A stretch of 64,000 nucleotides of DNA, taken from contig NZ_VULR01000003.1 of the NCBI RefSeq assembly GCF_009696605.1, positions 62,001 to 126,000 on the forward strand, given 5' to 3'. Under the pieces are notes generated by a model that was not told the DNA's origin, did no database searches, and worked only from the letters and a program-made list of their open reading frames with translations. Both the position numbers and the translations under genes were made by a program. The stretch is from Anaerosalibacter bizertensis. GTDB lineage: Bacteria; Bacillota; Clostridia; Tissierellales; Sporanaerobacteraceae. Of the stretch, positions 8,670-16,601 are shown piece after piece (position 1 is the first letter of the stretch; the number at the start of each line of letters is the position of its first letter).

Positions 8670-10466
8670 ATGACTATGAATTATAAAGAAATTGTAGATT
8701 GTATTAAGGAAAAGGATTTAGAAAATCAATTATATATTTCTGCAAAATATTTATTGGGAAATAAAGATTTCGAACTATCTATAAAAGGAATGTCATCTTA
8801 TATAGATGGTAAAGAAATAGTCATTGGACTACCTTATGACTTAATTGAAATTTCAAATGAAGAGGAACTCTATATATTTTTAATGGCGGCTATGGGGAAT
8901 CAGGCTCAGCGTATATTATCTTCTCCTAAAGATGAAATAGGTAGAACTCAAAAGAAGATTTTTAAATATATGAGGAAAAAAAGAATTAGTGGACAGGTAG
9001 CAGAGAATATTTCATATTCTATATTGAATTCATTAGAAGATGGAAGGGTTGAAAATATCCTTGTAAACAATAAAAAAGGTTTTTCTAAATATGTGAAGTA
9101 TGCAAGATATAAATATTATGTATCTACTAGGTTGGAAAAAGATGAATTATATGATTTTTTAAACTCCATATATATCTATGGAACTACAGGACTTTTACCA
9201 ATTGGATTTGGAGAGATGTATGCTGGTACTAGATTAGGATACGAATTTTATAAGATTAAAGAGGATATAGATAAGGCAGTGCATTTGAAAAGCTGTAGAC
9301 AGTGTATGGATATTGCAGAAAAAATAGGGGAGAAAATTTCAGATTATGTAAAAGATTTAGTAGGAGAAGAGGAAGAAATAGATGAAGATAAGATAATGCA
9401 AAAAAAGACTTCTCCAAAAAAAATGGAGGAAAAATTTAACCCTAATAATGAAAATGATACTAAAATAGATAATATGATGGAAAATGAAGATTTAGATGAT
9501 GTAGAGAATAATGAAACCAATATGGAAGAGGAGATTAGGGAAAATACAAGTAAGAATATTGAACAAAACAAAACAATGGCAAAGAGAGATGTAGAGATAG
9601 AAAATTATTATCTAGGTAAGGGTGCAGCTCCCAATAGTTCTATAGAGATTAAAAGAATAGATGATGGGGAAGAAAAAATTAATGGAAAAGTTGAATTGCC
9701 ATTAGATATTAAAAAAAGAGCTAAGAAATTTAATCGGGAAATAATTGAGATAATGGAGGAAAGGAAAAAGCCTCTAAGACGTAATCAAAAGAGTGGAATA
9801 ATTGATACCAATAATTTATATAGATTTGATATATTTGATGATACAGATATATTTATAAAGAATGCTAAGGCAAATGAAATTGATACAGTATTTTATTTCT
9901 TAGTAGATGGCTCTGGAAGTATGAAAGAAAATAATAAATGGGAATATGCCATAGAAACTATGGCTGTATTAGAAGAAGCGTTGAAACAAATAGTTAAAAT
10001 AAAGGTGGTAGTCTTCAATACTAGCTGGAAAAACACAGAGCATATAATTATAAAGGATTTTGATGATAATACAAAAAATACAAATCTTATATACACTAGT
10101 TATAAAAACAAGTATATAATTGCAGGAGGTGCCAATAAGGATGGAGCAAATATTAGAATAGCTTCCAAAGAGTTAGAGAAAAGGGATGAGAAGCAGAAAA
10201 TATTATTTGTTCTATCAGATGGGATGCCTTCAGCATATCAGTATAATGGGCAATTTGCTATAGATGATGTAAAAAATGCAGTAAAAGAAGTTAGGGATAA
10301 AAATATGGAAGTCATTTCTATAATGTTTGGAAGTAGAGACTTTAGAAAAGAATATTATAATGTTTATAAGGAAATGTATGAAAAAAATATTATATCTGCC
10401 GAACCATCGGAGATTTTTGAAAAAGTAATTAAAGTTTTAAAAGATATATTTTTAAATAGTAATTAG
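8670..10466 (+). CDS. CobT/MoxR-partner VWA-domain protein
   Basis: A 598-residue partner of the upstream AAA protein. Residues 1-230 are a helical region of unknown fold. Residues 230-300 are acidic and low in complexity, as in CobT and BchD. Residues 405-598 are a von Willebrand A domain with the MIDAS motif FLVDGSGSM (Asp413, Ser415, Ser417), and GGANKDGANIRIASKELEKR and FVLSDGMPSAY match the C-terminal region of CobT-like proteins. MoxR/VWA pairs use ATP hydrolysis to insert metals or remodel partner enzymes. No chelatase large subunit or cobalamin gene is adjacent, so a CobT role in cobalt insertion is unlikely here. SD GGGGAG lies before ATG 8670. Confidence 0.8.
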   Translation: MTMNYKEIVDCIKEKDLENQLYISAKYLLGNKDFELSIKGMSSYIDGKEIVIGLPYDLIEISNEEELYIFLMAAMGNQAQRILSSPKDEIGRTQKKIFKYMRKKRISGQVAENISYSILNSLEDGRVENILVNNKKGFSKYVKYARYKYYVSTRLEKDELYDFLNSIYIYGTTGLLPIGFGEMYAGTRLGYEFYKIKEDIDKAVHLKSCRQCMDIAEKIGEKISDYVKDLVGEEEEIDEDKIMQKKTSPKKMEEKFNPNNENDTKIDNMMENEDLDDVENNETNMEEEIRENTSKNIEQNKTMAKRDVEIENYYLGKGAAPNSSIEIKRIDDGEEKINGKVELPLDIKKRAKKFNREIIEIMEERKKPLRRNQKSGIIDTNNLYRFDIFDDTDIFIKNAKANEIDTVFYFLVDGSGSMKENNKWEYAIETMAVLEEALKQIVKIKVVVFNTSWKNTEHIIIKDFDDNTKNTNLIYTSYKNKYIIAGGANKDGANIRIASKELEKRDEKQKILFVLSDGMPSAYQYNGQFAIDDVKNAVKEVRDKNMEVISIMFGSRDFRKEYYNVYKEMYEKNIISAEPSEIFEKVIKVLKDIFLNSN

Positions 10467-10468
10467 AA

Positions 10469-10497
10469 GCCATGGTTATTTACTCATGGCCTTATTT
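10469..10497 (+). terminator. Terminator after VWA gene
   Basis: A short stem, GCCATG against CATGGC, with a T-rich tail starts just after the stop codon. Confidence 0.65.
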
Positions 10498-10608
10498 TTA
10501 GTTAAAATTATTTGAAATGGGTATAAGATGTTTGCATGACAATTTTTTATATAGTATAACTATCATTGGACAAGCAATATAAATGAATTTAAGTAATGGG
10601 GGGTTAAA

Positions 10609-11364
10609 ATGAAGCTTATTTCTTGGAATGTCAATGGCCTAAGAGCCTGCGTACGTAAAGGATTTTTAGACTATTTTAAAGATATTGATGCAGATATATT
10701 TTGTGTTCAGGAAACTAAATTACAAGAAGGACAAATAGATTTGGATTTAGAAGGTTATTATGATTATTGGAATTATGCAGAGAAAAAAGGCTATTCAGGA
10801 ACAGCTGTATTTACAAAAGAAAAGCCTTTATCAGTTAAATATGGATTAGGAATTGAAGAACATGATAATGAAGGAAGGGTGATAACTTTAGAATTTGAAA
10901 AGTTTTACTTAGTAAATGTATATACACCTAATTCTCAAAGAGAGCTAACAAGGCTTGATTATAGAATGACTTGGGAAGATGAATTTAGGAGTTATTTACA
11001 ACAACTAGATAAAGACAAGCCTGTTATCTTATGTGGGGATCTTAATGTAGCTCATAAAGAAATAGATTTAAAAAATCCAAAAACTAATAGAAGAAATGCA
11101 GGTTTTACAGATGAAGAGCGTGGAAAGATGACAGAACTTTTAGGTTCTGGTTTTATAGATACATTTAGGTATTTTTATCCAGATAAAGAAGAAGCCTATA
11201 GCTGGTGGTCTTATATGAGGAAATCTAGAGATAGAAATGTTGGTTGGAGGATTGACTATTTCATTGTATCCGAAAGATTGAAAGATAACTTAAAAGATGC
11301 TGAGATACATTCAGAAGTACTAGGCAGTGATCATTGTCCAGTTGCTTTAGAGATAGAGATTTAA
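10609..11364 (+). CDS. xth: Exodeoxyribonuclease III
   Basis: A 251-residue AP endonuclease/3'-5' exonuclease of the ExoIII family, normal in length. The metal and catalytic motifs appear in order: [12 protein letters not shown] at the start, FCVQETKLQ (Glu ligand), [31 protein letters not shown] and the closing [12 protein letters not shown] (Asp-His pair). It nicks DNA at abasic sites in base-excision repair. It is monocistronic with a GGGGGG ribosome binding site before ATG 10609, and a long hairpin terminator follows. Confidence 0.95.
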   Translation: MKLISWNVNGLRACVRKGFLDYFKDIDADIFCVQETKLQEGQIDLDLEGYYDYWNYAEKKGYSGTAVFTKEKPLSVKYGLGIEEHDNEGRVITLEFEKFYLVNVYTPNSQRELTRLDYRMTWEDEFRSYLQQLDKDKPVILCGDLNVAHKEIDLKNPKTNRRNAGFTDEERGKMTELLGSGFIDTFRYFYPDKEEAYSWWSYMRKSRDRNVGWRIDYFIVSERLKDNLKDAEIHSEVLGSDHCPVALEIEI

Positions 11365-11390
11365 TATTTAAAATAAAAAAATTAGATATG

Positions 11391-11440
11391 AAGCTGTAAT
11401 AATTATAAATTCATTTTTTCTTTATAATTATTACAGCTTT
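11391..11440 (+). terminator. Terminator after exonuclease III
   Basis: AAGCTGTAATAATTATAAA pairs with TTTATAATTATTACAGCTT, followed by T-rich sequence. Confidence 0.85.
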
Positions 11441-11555
11441 AAACTTTATATAGGTTTTAAAGGTGTAAATGAAGGATGGGATGGTTGAAACATGCATAGA
11501 TGGTTGATATAATTAGGCTTATTGTTGATTTTAATAATTTTGGAGGAATATTTAG

Positions 11556-12410
11556 ATGAATAAAGAGCAGAAAGAATTTTGTATTAAAGTAATTAAAATT
11601 TTACTAGGTAGCCTAATTTATTCTATTGCAGTTAACGGATTTATATCTCCTCATCATCTGCTAAGTGGAGGGGTAACAGGAATATCACTTATTTTACAGT
11701 ATATATCTAATATTCCATCAGGATATTGGGTATTGATTATTAATATACCTATATTCATAATTGGATATAAGTTTGTAGATAGGGACTTTATTATACTAAG
11801 CTTTATTGGAACAATATCTATGTCCCTGTTATTAATCTTAACTAAGGATATTGCAAGTTATTTAAAGGTAGATGATATTGTTATATCAACTATATTTGGA
11901 GGAGTTTTAACTGGAATTGGAGCTGGAATTATATTTAAGGCAGGAGCATCTCAAGGTGGTACAGATATTATAGCTATTATTATTAGACGAAAACATGGTA
12001 TAAAGATATCAACATTATATTTTATATTAAATGGAATTATTGCAGGGCTTGGAGTTTTAATTACTAGTTTAAAACTAACATTATATACATTAGCATTAAT
12101 GTATATAAAATCTCTAGCTATAGATAAAGCGATTAATGCTTTCAATAAGAAGAAAATATTGCTTATTGTGACTTCGAAGGAACAAGAAGTATCAGAAGCT
12201 ATAATAAATAGAATAGGTAGAGGAACTACATTCCTATATGGCGAGGGAGCTTATACAGGAATTAAGAGAAAGATAATATACTGTGTAGTTACTGAAAATG
12301 AATTGCATAGAGTTAAAAAAATGATTGAGGAAATAGATGAAACAGCCTTAATATCTATTTCAGATGCAATTGATGTTCAAGGTAGAGGATTTATAAAACC
12401 AGCAATATAA
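11556..12410 (+). CDS. YitT-family membrane protein
   Basis: A 284-residue protein with five or six predicted membrane segments in the first 190 residues. These carry the family signatures AVNGFISPHHLLSGGVTGIS and GIIFKAGASQGGTDIIAII. A soluble DUF2179 domain of about 80 residues follows (YGEGAYTGIKRKIIYCVVTENELHRVKKMI). This architecture is the YitT/YqfU family, widespread and multicopy in Firmicutes and without a settled biochemical function. Its SD is GGAGG before ATG 11556. It is monocistronic, closed by a perfect hairpin that overlaps the stop region. Confidence 0.9.
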   Translation: MNKEQKEFCIKVIKILLGSLIYSIAVNGFISPHHLLSGGVTGISLILQYISNIPSGYWVLIINIPIFIIGYKFVDRDFIILSFIGTISMSLLLILTKDIASYLKVDDIVISTIFGGVLTGIGAGIIFKAGASQGGTDIIAIIIRRKHGIKISTLYFILNGIIAGLGVLITSLKLTLYTLALMYIKSLAIDKAINAFNKKKILLIVTSKEQEVSEAIINRIGRGTTFLYGEGAYTGIKRKIIYCVVTENELHRVKKMIEEIDETALISISDAIDVQGRGFIKPAI

Positions 12411-12447
12411 AAAAAGTAGCCTGATGGTTTTATCAGGCTACTTTTTT
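12409..12447 (+). terminator. Terminator after YitT gene
   Basis: AAAAAAGTAGCCTGAT pairs perfectly with ATCAGGCTACTTTTTT. Confidence 0.95.
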
Positions 12448-12566
12448 AAAAAAATCTAATATGTAAAACAAAGAAAAAAGTTAAGAAAGTATACTATTTG
12501 GGTAAACTAATAATAGAAGGAGAATTAAAAAAATATAGGAAAATAGTTTTTAAAGGGGGAGATAAA

Positions 12567-12689
12567 ATGTTATTAAATAACAATGTTTTATTATTCCTAG
12601 ATATAGTACCAAACTATGATAGAGGATTAAGAGAATATGAAAGAATTGAATATAAAGAAATTAAAGTTGATGATACTATAGGAAATTGA
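12567..12689 (+). CDS. Small 40-residue protein, unknown
   Basis: I do not recognise this protein. It begins MLLNNNVLLFLDIVPNYDRG, is hydrophobic at the N-terminus and charged at the C-terminus, and has no signal peptide. The ATG at 12567 is preceded by AAAGGGGGAG at 12552-12561, a better site than anything before the longer frame opening at 12498. It sits between two strong terminators, so it would be its own transcription unit. Because it is short, coding status rests mainly on the ribosome binding site. Confidence 0.5.
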   Translation: MLLNNNVLLFLDIVPNYDRGLREYERIEYKEIKVDDTIGN

Positions 12690-12721
12690 GGGGGAATAGC
12701 TATTCCCCCTCAATTATTTTT
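12686..12721. terminator. Bidirectional terminator
   Basis: TTGAGGGGGAATA pairs with TATTCCCCCTCAA. It lies between the small 40-residue gene and the convergent phosphoesterase and overlaps both ends. Confidence 0.9.
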
Positions 12722-14068
12722 TATTGGAATATGTAATTTATTGTTATCTATGTTTTGGTTATCGAGTATACTTTCCATATACTCTTTCAGAAAGTCTGGT
12801 CCAATACTTTTTACTAATTTATATCCTGGAGATTTTCTTACTTCTTTTACATTTATGTTTCCAGATCCTTCGAAATATTTTAAGTTCAACTTTGCTAGGA
12901 TTTCTGACATTAGTCTCATGTCTTTATCTGTATATTCATGGATATCGTATAAGTCATCATAAAACTTATAATAAGATCTGTTTTCAAAGAATTTTTTAGA
13001 GTATTCTTTAAAGTTATTTATATTCTTGTCATTTATATTGTTTTTACTAGCCCAACCTTCCATATCTATCCAAGCTGTACTATAATCGTAGCCTCTTTTA
13101 GGGCAATATTCTATAATACCATATTTATGAGGATATACACATAGAGCGCTAGTAGCTACATCGTATATTGAAATATTTTTTTCTTTATAGGATTTTATAC
13201 TTTGAAGATGTATATGACCGGTTAAAACTAGTTCGATACCACAGTTTTTAAATATTTCTATGGCATCTTTATTGTTATTCAATGTATATCCTTCATTTAC
13301 TACTTGACTATGATCTAATAAACTATGATGCATTACAGCTATAACTTGAGCATTTTTTTCTTTTGCTAAATCACTGCATTCTTTAATCCATTGGAGTGTT
13401 CCAGGACAAATCAATCCATCATGTTGTGGTCTATTAAATGTCATATTATTTTCATATTGATTAGTATCCATCATAAGAAGCCATAGATCTTTTGAAGGTG
13501 CTGCAAGATAGCTCAAAGAGTTTTCATCCCTAGAAATAGCATCGTTATAGCCAAAATCCCCATATATCTTGGCAAAATCTTTATCTGAAATGGTTTTAAC
13601 TTTATGTTTTTTCTTTCCTTTAAATTCTACTGCCCAAGGATTTTTTATATCATGATTTCCTGGTATTACATAAACAGATGTACCTGAATCTTGAATAATC
13701 TTTAGTTTTTCAGAAAAATCTAAATGACTTTCTCTTTCTCCGTTATTTGTTAAATCACCACTAATAATGAGTACATTAGGTTTCTGATTTTTAATATCAT
13801 AGATAAAGGCATCCATTATTTCTTCAATATAATTCAGTTGTTTACCATCTCCAGCCATAATAAAGTTTCTGTAGGCTTTTCCTCTATCGGTTAAATCTTT
13901 GGATAAGTAATGTGGGTCTGTTGCAATAAAGAATTTTATTCTTTTATTAGAGTCAATCGTGCAGGGTGGATTGGAACAGACAGGGCTAATAGGACAAACG
14001 TATAGCCATACAAAAAGGATTAAGATTACGAAAACTATAATTATTATAAACACTTTTTTGCTCCACAT
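12710..14068 (-). CDS. Membrane-anchored calcineurin-like metallophosphoesterase
   Basis: About 452 residues. An N-terminal membrane anchor or uncleaved signal (MWSKKVFIIIIVFVILILFVWLYV) is followed by a Cys-rich junction and a metallophosphatase core: ATDPHYLS, VLIISGDLTNNGE, YVIPGNHDI, AVMHHSLLDH and LVLTGHIHLQ give the five conserved metal-binding blocks. The catalytic domain should be outside the cell. The start is taken as 14068, where AAGGGGA lies 6 nt upstream; the longer frame to 14104 would place that site inside the gene. It is monocistronic. The substrate is unknown; family members act on phosphodiesters, nucleotides or wall polymers. Confidence 0.88.
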   Translation of the reverse strand: MWSKKVFIIIIVFVILILFVWLYVCPISPVCSNPPCTIDSNKRIKFFIATDPHYLSKDLTDRGKAYRNFIMAGDGKQLNYIEEIMDAFIYDIKNQKPNVLIISGDLTNNGERESHLDFSEKLKIIQDSGTSVYVIPGNHDIKNPWAVEFKGKKKHKVKTISDKDFAKIYGDFGYNDAISRDENSLSYLAAPSKDLWLLMMDTNQYENNMTFNRPQHDGLICPGTLQWIKECSDLAKEKNAQVIAVMHHSLLDHSQVVNEGYTLNNNKDAIEIFKNCGIELVLTGHIHLQSIKSYKEKNISIYDVATSALCVYPHKYGIIEYCPKRGYDYSTAWIDMEGWASKNNINDKNINNFKEYSKKFFENRSYYKFYDDLYDIHEYTDKDMRLMSEILAKLNLKYFEGSGNINVKEVRKSPGYKLVKSIGPDFLKEYMESILDNQNIDNNKLHIPIKNN

Positions 14069-14129
14069 AATCATTCCCCTTATTTTTATTTCCATATACT
14101 TCATGATGATAAAAAATATTGTGAATAAT

Positions 14130-14150
14130 TGATATAATACAATTATATCA
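14130..14150. promoter_or_regulatory. Inverted repeat in divergent promoter region
   Basis: TGATATAA, five bases, then TTATATCA lies between the phosphoesterase (minus) and nitroreductase (plus) genes. It may be an operator or only overlapping -10 elements; the sequence cannot separate these. Confidence 0.25.
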
Positions 14151-14251
14151 TATTATGAATATTTAATAATGATAGATAATGATAAAGTAAAATTAAACAA
14201 TTATTATGGTAGGGAAATAAGAAATTATAATCAAAATAAGGAGTGAACATT

Positions 14252-14995
14252 ATGAGTAAAGGGATAGGAAAAGAGTTTATGGAAAAAACAAAGTATCAAT
14301 ATTTAGAAGAACCTGATAGGGATAAGGGACTACCTCAACCACCTTTGGAAGTTGAATACAATCCTGAAGGGATATTTATAGAATTACCTTCTATAGAAGA
14401 CATTGAAGTTAAAGATATAAGCTTAAAACAAGCTATAGAATCTAGGAAAACTACAAGAAAATATAAGGATATTCCATTGACTATAGAAGAACTTTCATAT
14501 CTTTTATGGTGTACTCAAGGTGTAAAAAGGGTTATATTAAATGCTGCGACCCTTAGAAATGTTCCCTCGGCAGGAGCTAGACATGCCTTTGAGACCTATC
14601 TTTATATAAGGAAAGTTGACGGTATAAAGCCAGGACTTTATAGATATTTGGCTATTGAACATAAACTTATGGCGGTAAATTTAGATCCAGAAGTATCTGA
14701 AAAGTTTACTATTAGTTGTAGAAATCAAAAATTTATAAATAATAATGCAGTAACTTTTGTTTGGAGTACTTCAGTTTACAGAATGAAATGGAGATATGGT
14801 GAAAGAGGATATAGATACATACATCTAGATGCAGGCCATGTATGTCAGAATCTTTATTTATCAGCTGAAGCAATAGAGTGTGGAGTTTGTGCTATGGCAG
14901 CTTTTGACGATGATAAAATAAATGAATTACTTGGATTAGACGGAGAAAATAATTTTGTTATATATCTTGCTTCTGTGGGAAAGAAAAATAAATAG
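14252..14995 (+). CDS. SagB/ThcOx-type nitroreductase-family protein
   Basis: A 247-residue FMN-dependent nitroreductase-fold protein. The ISLKQAIESRKTTRKYKD segment near residue 60 is the FMN-binding start of the fold, and NVPSAGARHAFETYLYI, GLYRYLAIEHKL and HLDAGHVCQNLYLSAEA are typical of the SagB/ThcOx subgroup. SagB oxidises azolines in peptide toxins, but no SagC/SagD or precursor peptide gene is adjacent, so this is more likely a stand-alone housekeeping oxidoreductase. ATG 14252 is 8 nt after AAGGAG at 14238-14243; a GUG at 14243 overlaps that site and is less likely. Confidence 0.88.
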   Translation: MSKGIGKEFMEKTKYQYLEEPDRDKGLPQPPLEVEYNPEGIFIELPSIEDIEVKDISLKQAIESRKTTRKYKDIPLTIEELSYLLWCTQGVKRVILNAATLRNVPSAGARHAFETYLYIRKVDGIKPGLYRYLAIEHKLMAVNLDPEVSEKFTISCRNQKFINNNAVTFVWSTSVYRMKWRYGERGYRYIHLDAGHVCQNLYLSAEAIECGVCAMAAFDDDKINELLGLDGENNFVIYLASVGKKNK

Positions 14996-15122
14996 AATAA
15001 TTAAATTACTAATAAATTAACATATGATAAACATTTAAAAAATAATTGTATAAAACGTTAATTTATAATATAATTATATATAGAGATTTACGTACAAATC
15101 TTTATGAAAAAGGGTGATTGAA

Positions 15123-15809
15123 ATGAAACTTGTATATAAGGGAAAGACAAAAGATGTATATGATTTAGAAGACGGAAATTATTTACTTAAATTTAAAGAT
15201 GATGTAACAGGGAAAGATGGAGTATTTGATCCAGGAGCAAATACAGTAGGTTTAACTGTTGAAGGTATGGGAAAATCGGGTCTTAAAATGACTAAATTCT
15301 TTTTTGAAAAGTTAAAAGAAAAAGGGATTCCTACCCATTATGTAGATGCAGATATAGAAAATTCAACTATGACGGTTAGACCAGCTAAGATGTTTGGAAA
15401 TGGTATTGAAGTAATATGTCGTTATAGAGCAGTAGGAAGCTTTTTACGTCGTTATGGCATGTATGCAGAAGAAGGGCAAAAGTTAGACTCATTTGTTGAG
15501 ATAACCCTTAAAGATGATGAACGTGAAGATCCACCTATTACAGAAGATGCACTTCATATGCTTGGAATACTTTCAAGAGATGAATATAAAATATTAAAAG
15601 AAAGAACTGTAGAAATATCTAATATAGTAAAAGAAGAGTTAGCAAAAAAAGGCATAGAATTATATGATATTAAATTGGAATTTGGTAGAGTTGGAGATAA
15701 TGATGAAATTGCATTAATTGATGAAATATCAGGTGGAAATATGAGAGCATATAAAGATGGACAGTATATAGAACCATTAGAATTAGAAAAACTAATGTTA
15801 GAAAAATAG
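15123..15809 (+). CDS. purC: Phosphoribosylaminoimidazole-succinocarboxamide synthase
   Basis: About 228 residues, the normal length of SAICAR synthetase. It begins MKLVYKGKTKDVYDL and contains ICRYRAVGSFLRRYG, DPPITEDAL and LIDEISGGNMR. It joins aspartate to CAIR with ATP hydrolysis in de novo purine synthesis. ATG 15123 follows AGGGTGATT; an in-frame UUG at 15114 is less likely. It is alone here, whereas purC is commonly in a pur operon in Firmicutes. The promoter region contains a small inverted repeat, AGATTT-N6-AAATCT, at 15084-15101. Confidence 0.92.
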   Translation: MKLVYKGKTKDVYDLEDGNYLLKFKDDVTGKDGVFDPGANTVGLTVEGMGKSGLKMTKFFFEKLKEKGIPTHYVDADIENSTMTVRPAKMFGNGIEVICRYRAVGSFLRRYGMYAEEGQKLDSFVEITLKDDEREDPPITEDALHMLGILSRDEYKILKERTVEISNIVKEELAKKGIELYDIKLEFGRVGDNDEIALIDEISGGNMRAYKDGQYIEPLELEKLMLEK

Positions 15810-15830
15810 TAATATAATACTATATGATTT

Positions 15831-15863
15831 AAAACCTTTAAGGCATTATGCCTTAAAGGTTTT
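15831..15863 (+). terminator. Terminator after purC
   Basis: AAAACCTTTAAGGCA is followed by its complement TGCCTTAAAGGTTTT. Confidence 0.9.
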
Positions 15864-15956
15864 AGGGTTTTATTAGACTATTATATAAAAGAGGCATTAG
15901 ATTGATTAAATAGAATATAATTTAATATCTACTAAAAAATCAGACAAAGCTCAATA

Positions 15957-15999
15957 TTGACAAATATCAGAAAATATATTAACATAAAATAAATATAAA
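15957..15999 (+). promoter_or_regulatory. Possible FNR-like box and promoter of the formate dehydrogenase operon
   Basis: TTGAC-AAAT-ATCAG at 15957-15970 matches the TTGAT-N4-ATCAA pattern at eight of ten positions. TATAAA at 15994-15999 is one base further away than the -10 elements of the better boxes in this window. TTGACA at 15957 could equally be a -35 hexamer with a TAACAT -10 at 15980. The 291-bp gap 15810-16100 otherwise holds only the two hairpins listed. Confidence 0.3.
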
Positions 16000-16030
16000 C
16001 AATCGCTATAGTATAAAAAACATTTGTTAT

Positions 16031-16072
16031 AAAAATAGACAGCTTACATTGAGGTAGACTGTCTATTTTTTT
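16031..16072 (+). terminator. Terminator-like hairpin in the leader of the formate dehydrogenase operon
   Basis: A perfect 12-bp stem (AAAAATAGACAG with CTGTCTATTTTT) and 16-nt loop, followed by TT, ends 28 bp before hylC. It lies downstream of any plausible promoter for the operon, so it would act as a leader attenuator or end a short transcript. Confidence 0.6.
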
Positions 16073-16100
16073 ATTATATGTAAGTAAAGGGGGTTGAAGT

Positions 16101-16586
16101 ATGGAATTTGTATTTGACTGGGAGGCAAATGAAGAAAAAGTTAGACAGTTTAAAATTTACATTGAGGAAAATAGGAAGAAGAAGGGTGCTTTAATGGCGG
16201 TACTCCACGAAGCTCAGGATTTATTTGGACATATTCCTATTGAGATTCAAAATATGATTTCTGAAGAACTTAAAATTCCACTATCTGAAATTTATGGAGT
16301 AGTTACTTTTTATTCTCAGTTTTCTCTGATACCGAAAGGAAAATATGAAATAGGAATTTGTCTTGGAACAGCTTGTTATGTAAAAGGTTCTAAAGATGTG
16401 CTCAATAAAGTTGAAGAAATACTAGAAATAGGTGTAGGAGAGACAACAGCTGATGGAAAATTTTCAATTAGTGCAACTCGTTGTTTAGGAGCTTGTGGCT
16501 TGGCACCTGTTCTTGTAGTTAATGATGATGTTTATGGAAAAACTACTCCAAATGATGTAGAAGGAATACTTAATAAATATAAATAG
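16101..16586 (+). CDS. hylC: NuoE-like [2Fe-2S] subunit of NAD/ferredoxin formate dehydrogenase complex
   Basis: A 161-residue thioredoxin-like ferredoxin of the NuoE/HndA family. The [2Fe-2S] ligands are Cys87 and Cys92 (CLGTAC) and Cys128 and Cys132 (CLGAC). It passes electrons to or from the flavin subunit encoded next. Gene order NuoE-NuoF-NuoG-like-FdhF matches the hylCBA-fdhF2 cluster of Gottschalkia (Clostridium) acidurici, described as an electron-bifurcating formate dehydrogenase. ATG 16101 follows AAGGGGG. A short 15-bp gap separates it from hylB. That this complex bifurcates is inferred from gene order. Confidence 0.9.
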   Translation: MEFVFDWEANEEKVRQFKIYIEENRKKKGALMAVLHEAQDLFGHIPIEIQNMISEELKIPLSEIYGVVTFYSQFSLIPKGKYEIGICLGTACYVKGSKDVLNKVEEILEIGVGETTADGKFSISATRCLGACGLAPVLVVNDDVYGKTTPNDVEGILNKYK

Positions 16587-16601
16587 TTTGGAGGTGTAAT
16601 A

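Noticed and set aside
8670-10466. Cobaltochelatase subunit CobT proper
   Set aside because: No CobN or cobalamin gene is nearby, and the AAA partner carries a HIRAN-like domain; only the C-terminal VWA resembles CobT.
12724-12999. Two overlapping plus-strand open frames inside the phosphoesterase gene
   Set aside because: They are antisense to a gene with all five metallophosphatase motifs and have no ribosome binding sites.
14252-14995. Azoline-peptide (SagB) biosynthetic cluster
   Set aside because: No SagC/SagD-like gene, precursor peptide or exporter is adjacent; only the oxidoreductase is present.
15864-16100. Molybdenum-cofactor riboswitch upstream of the formate dehydrogenase operon
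   Set aside because: The region has one simple hairpin and no multi-helix, GC-richer fold as expected for that riboswitch.
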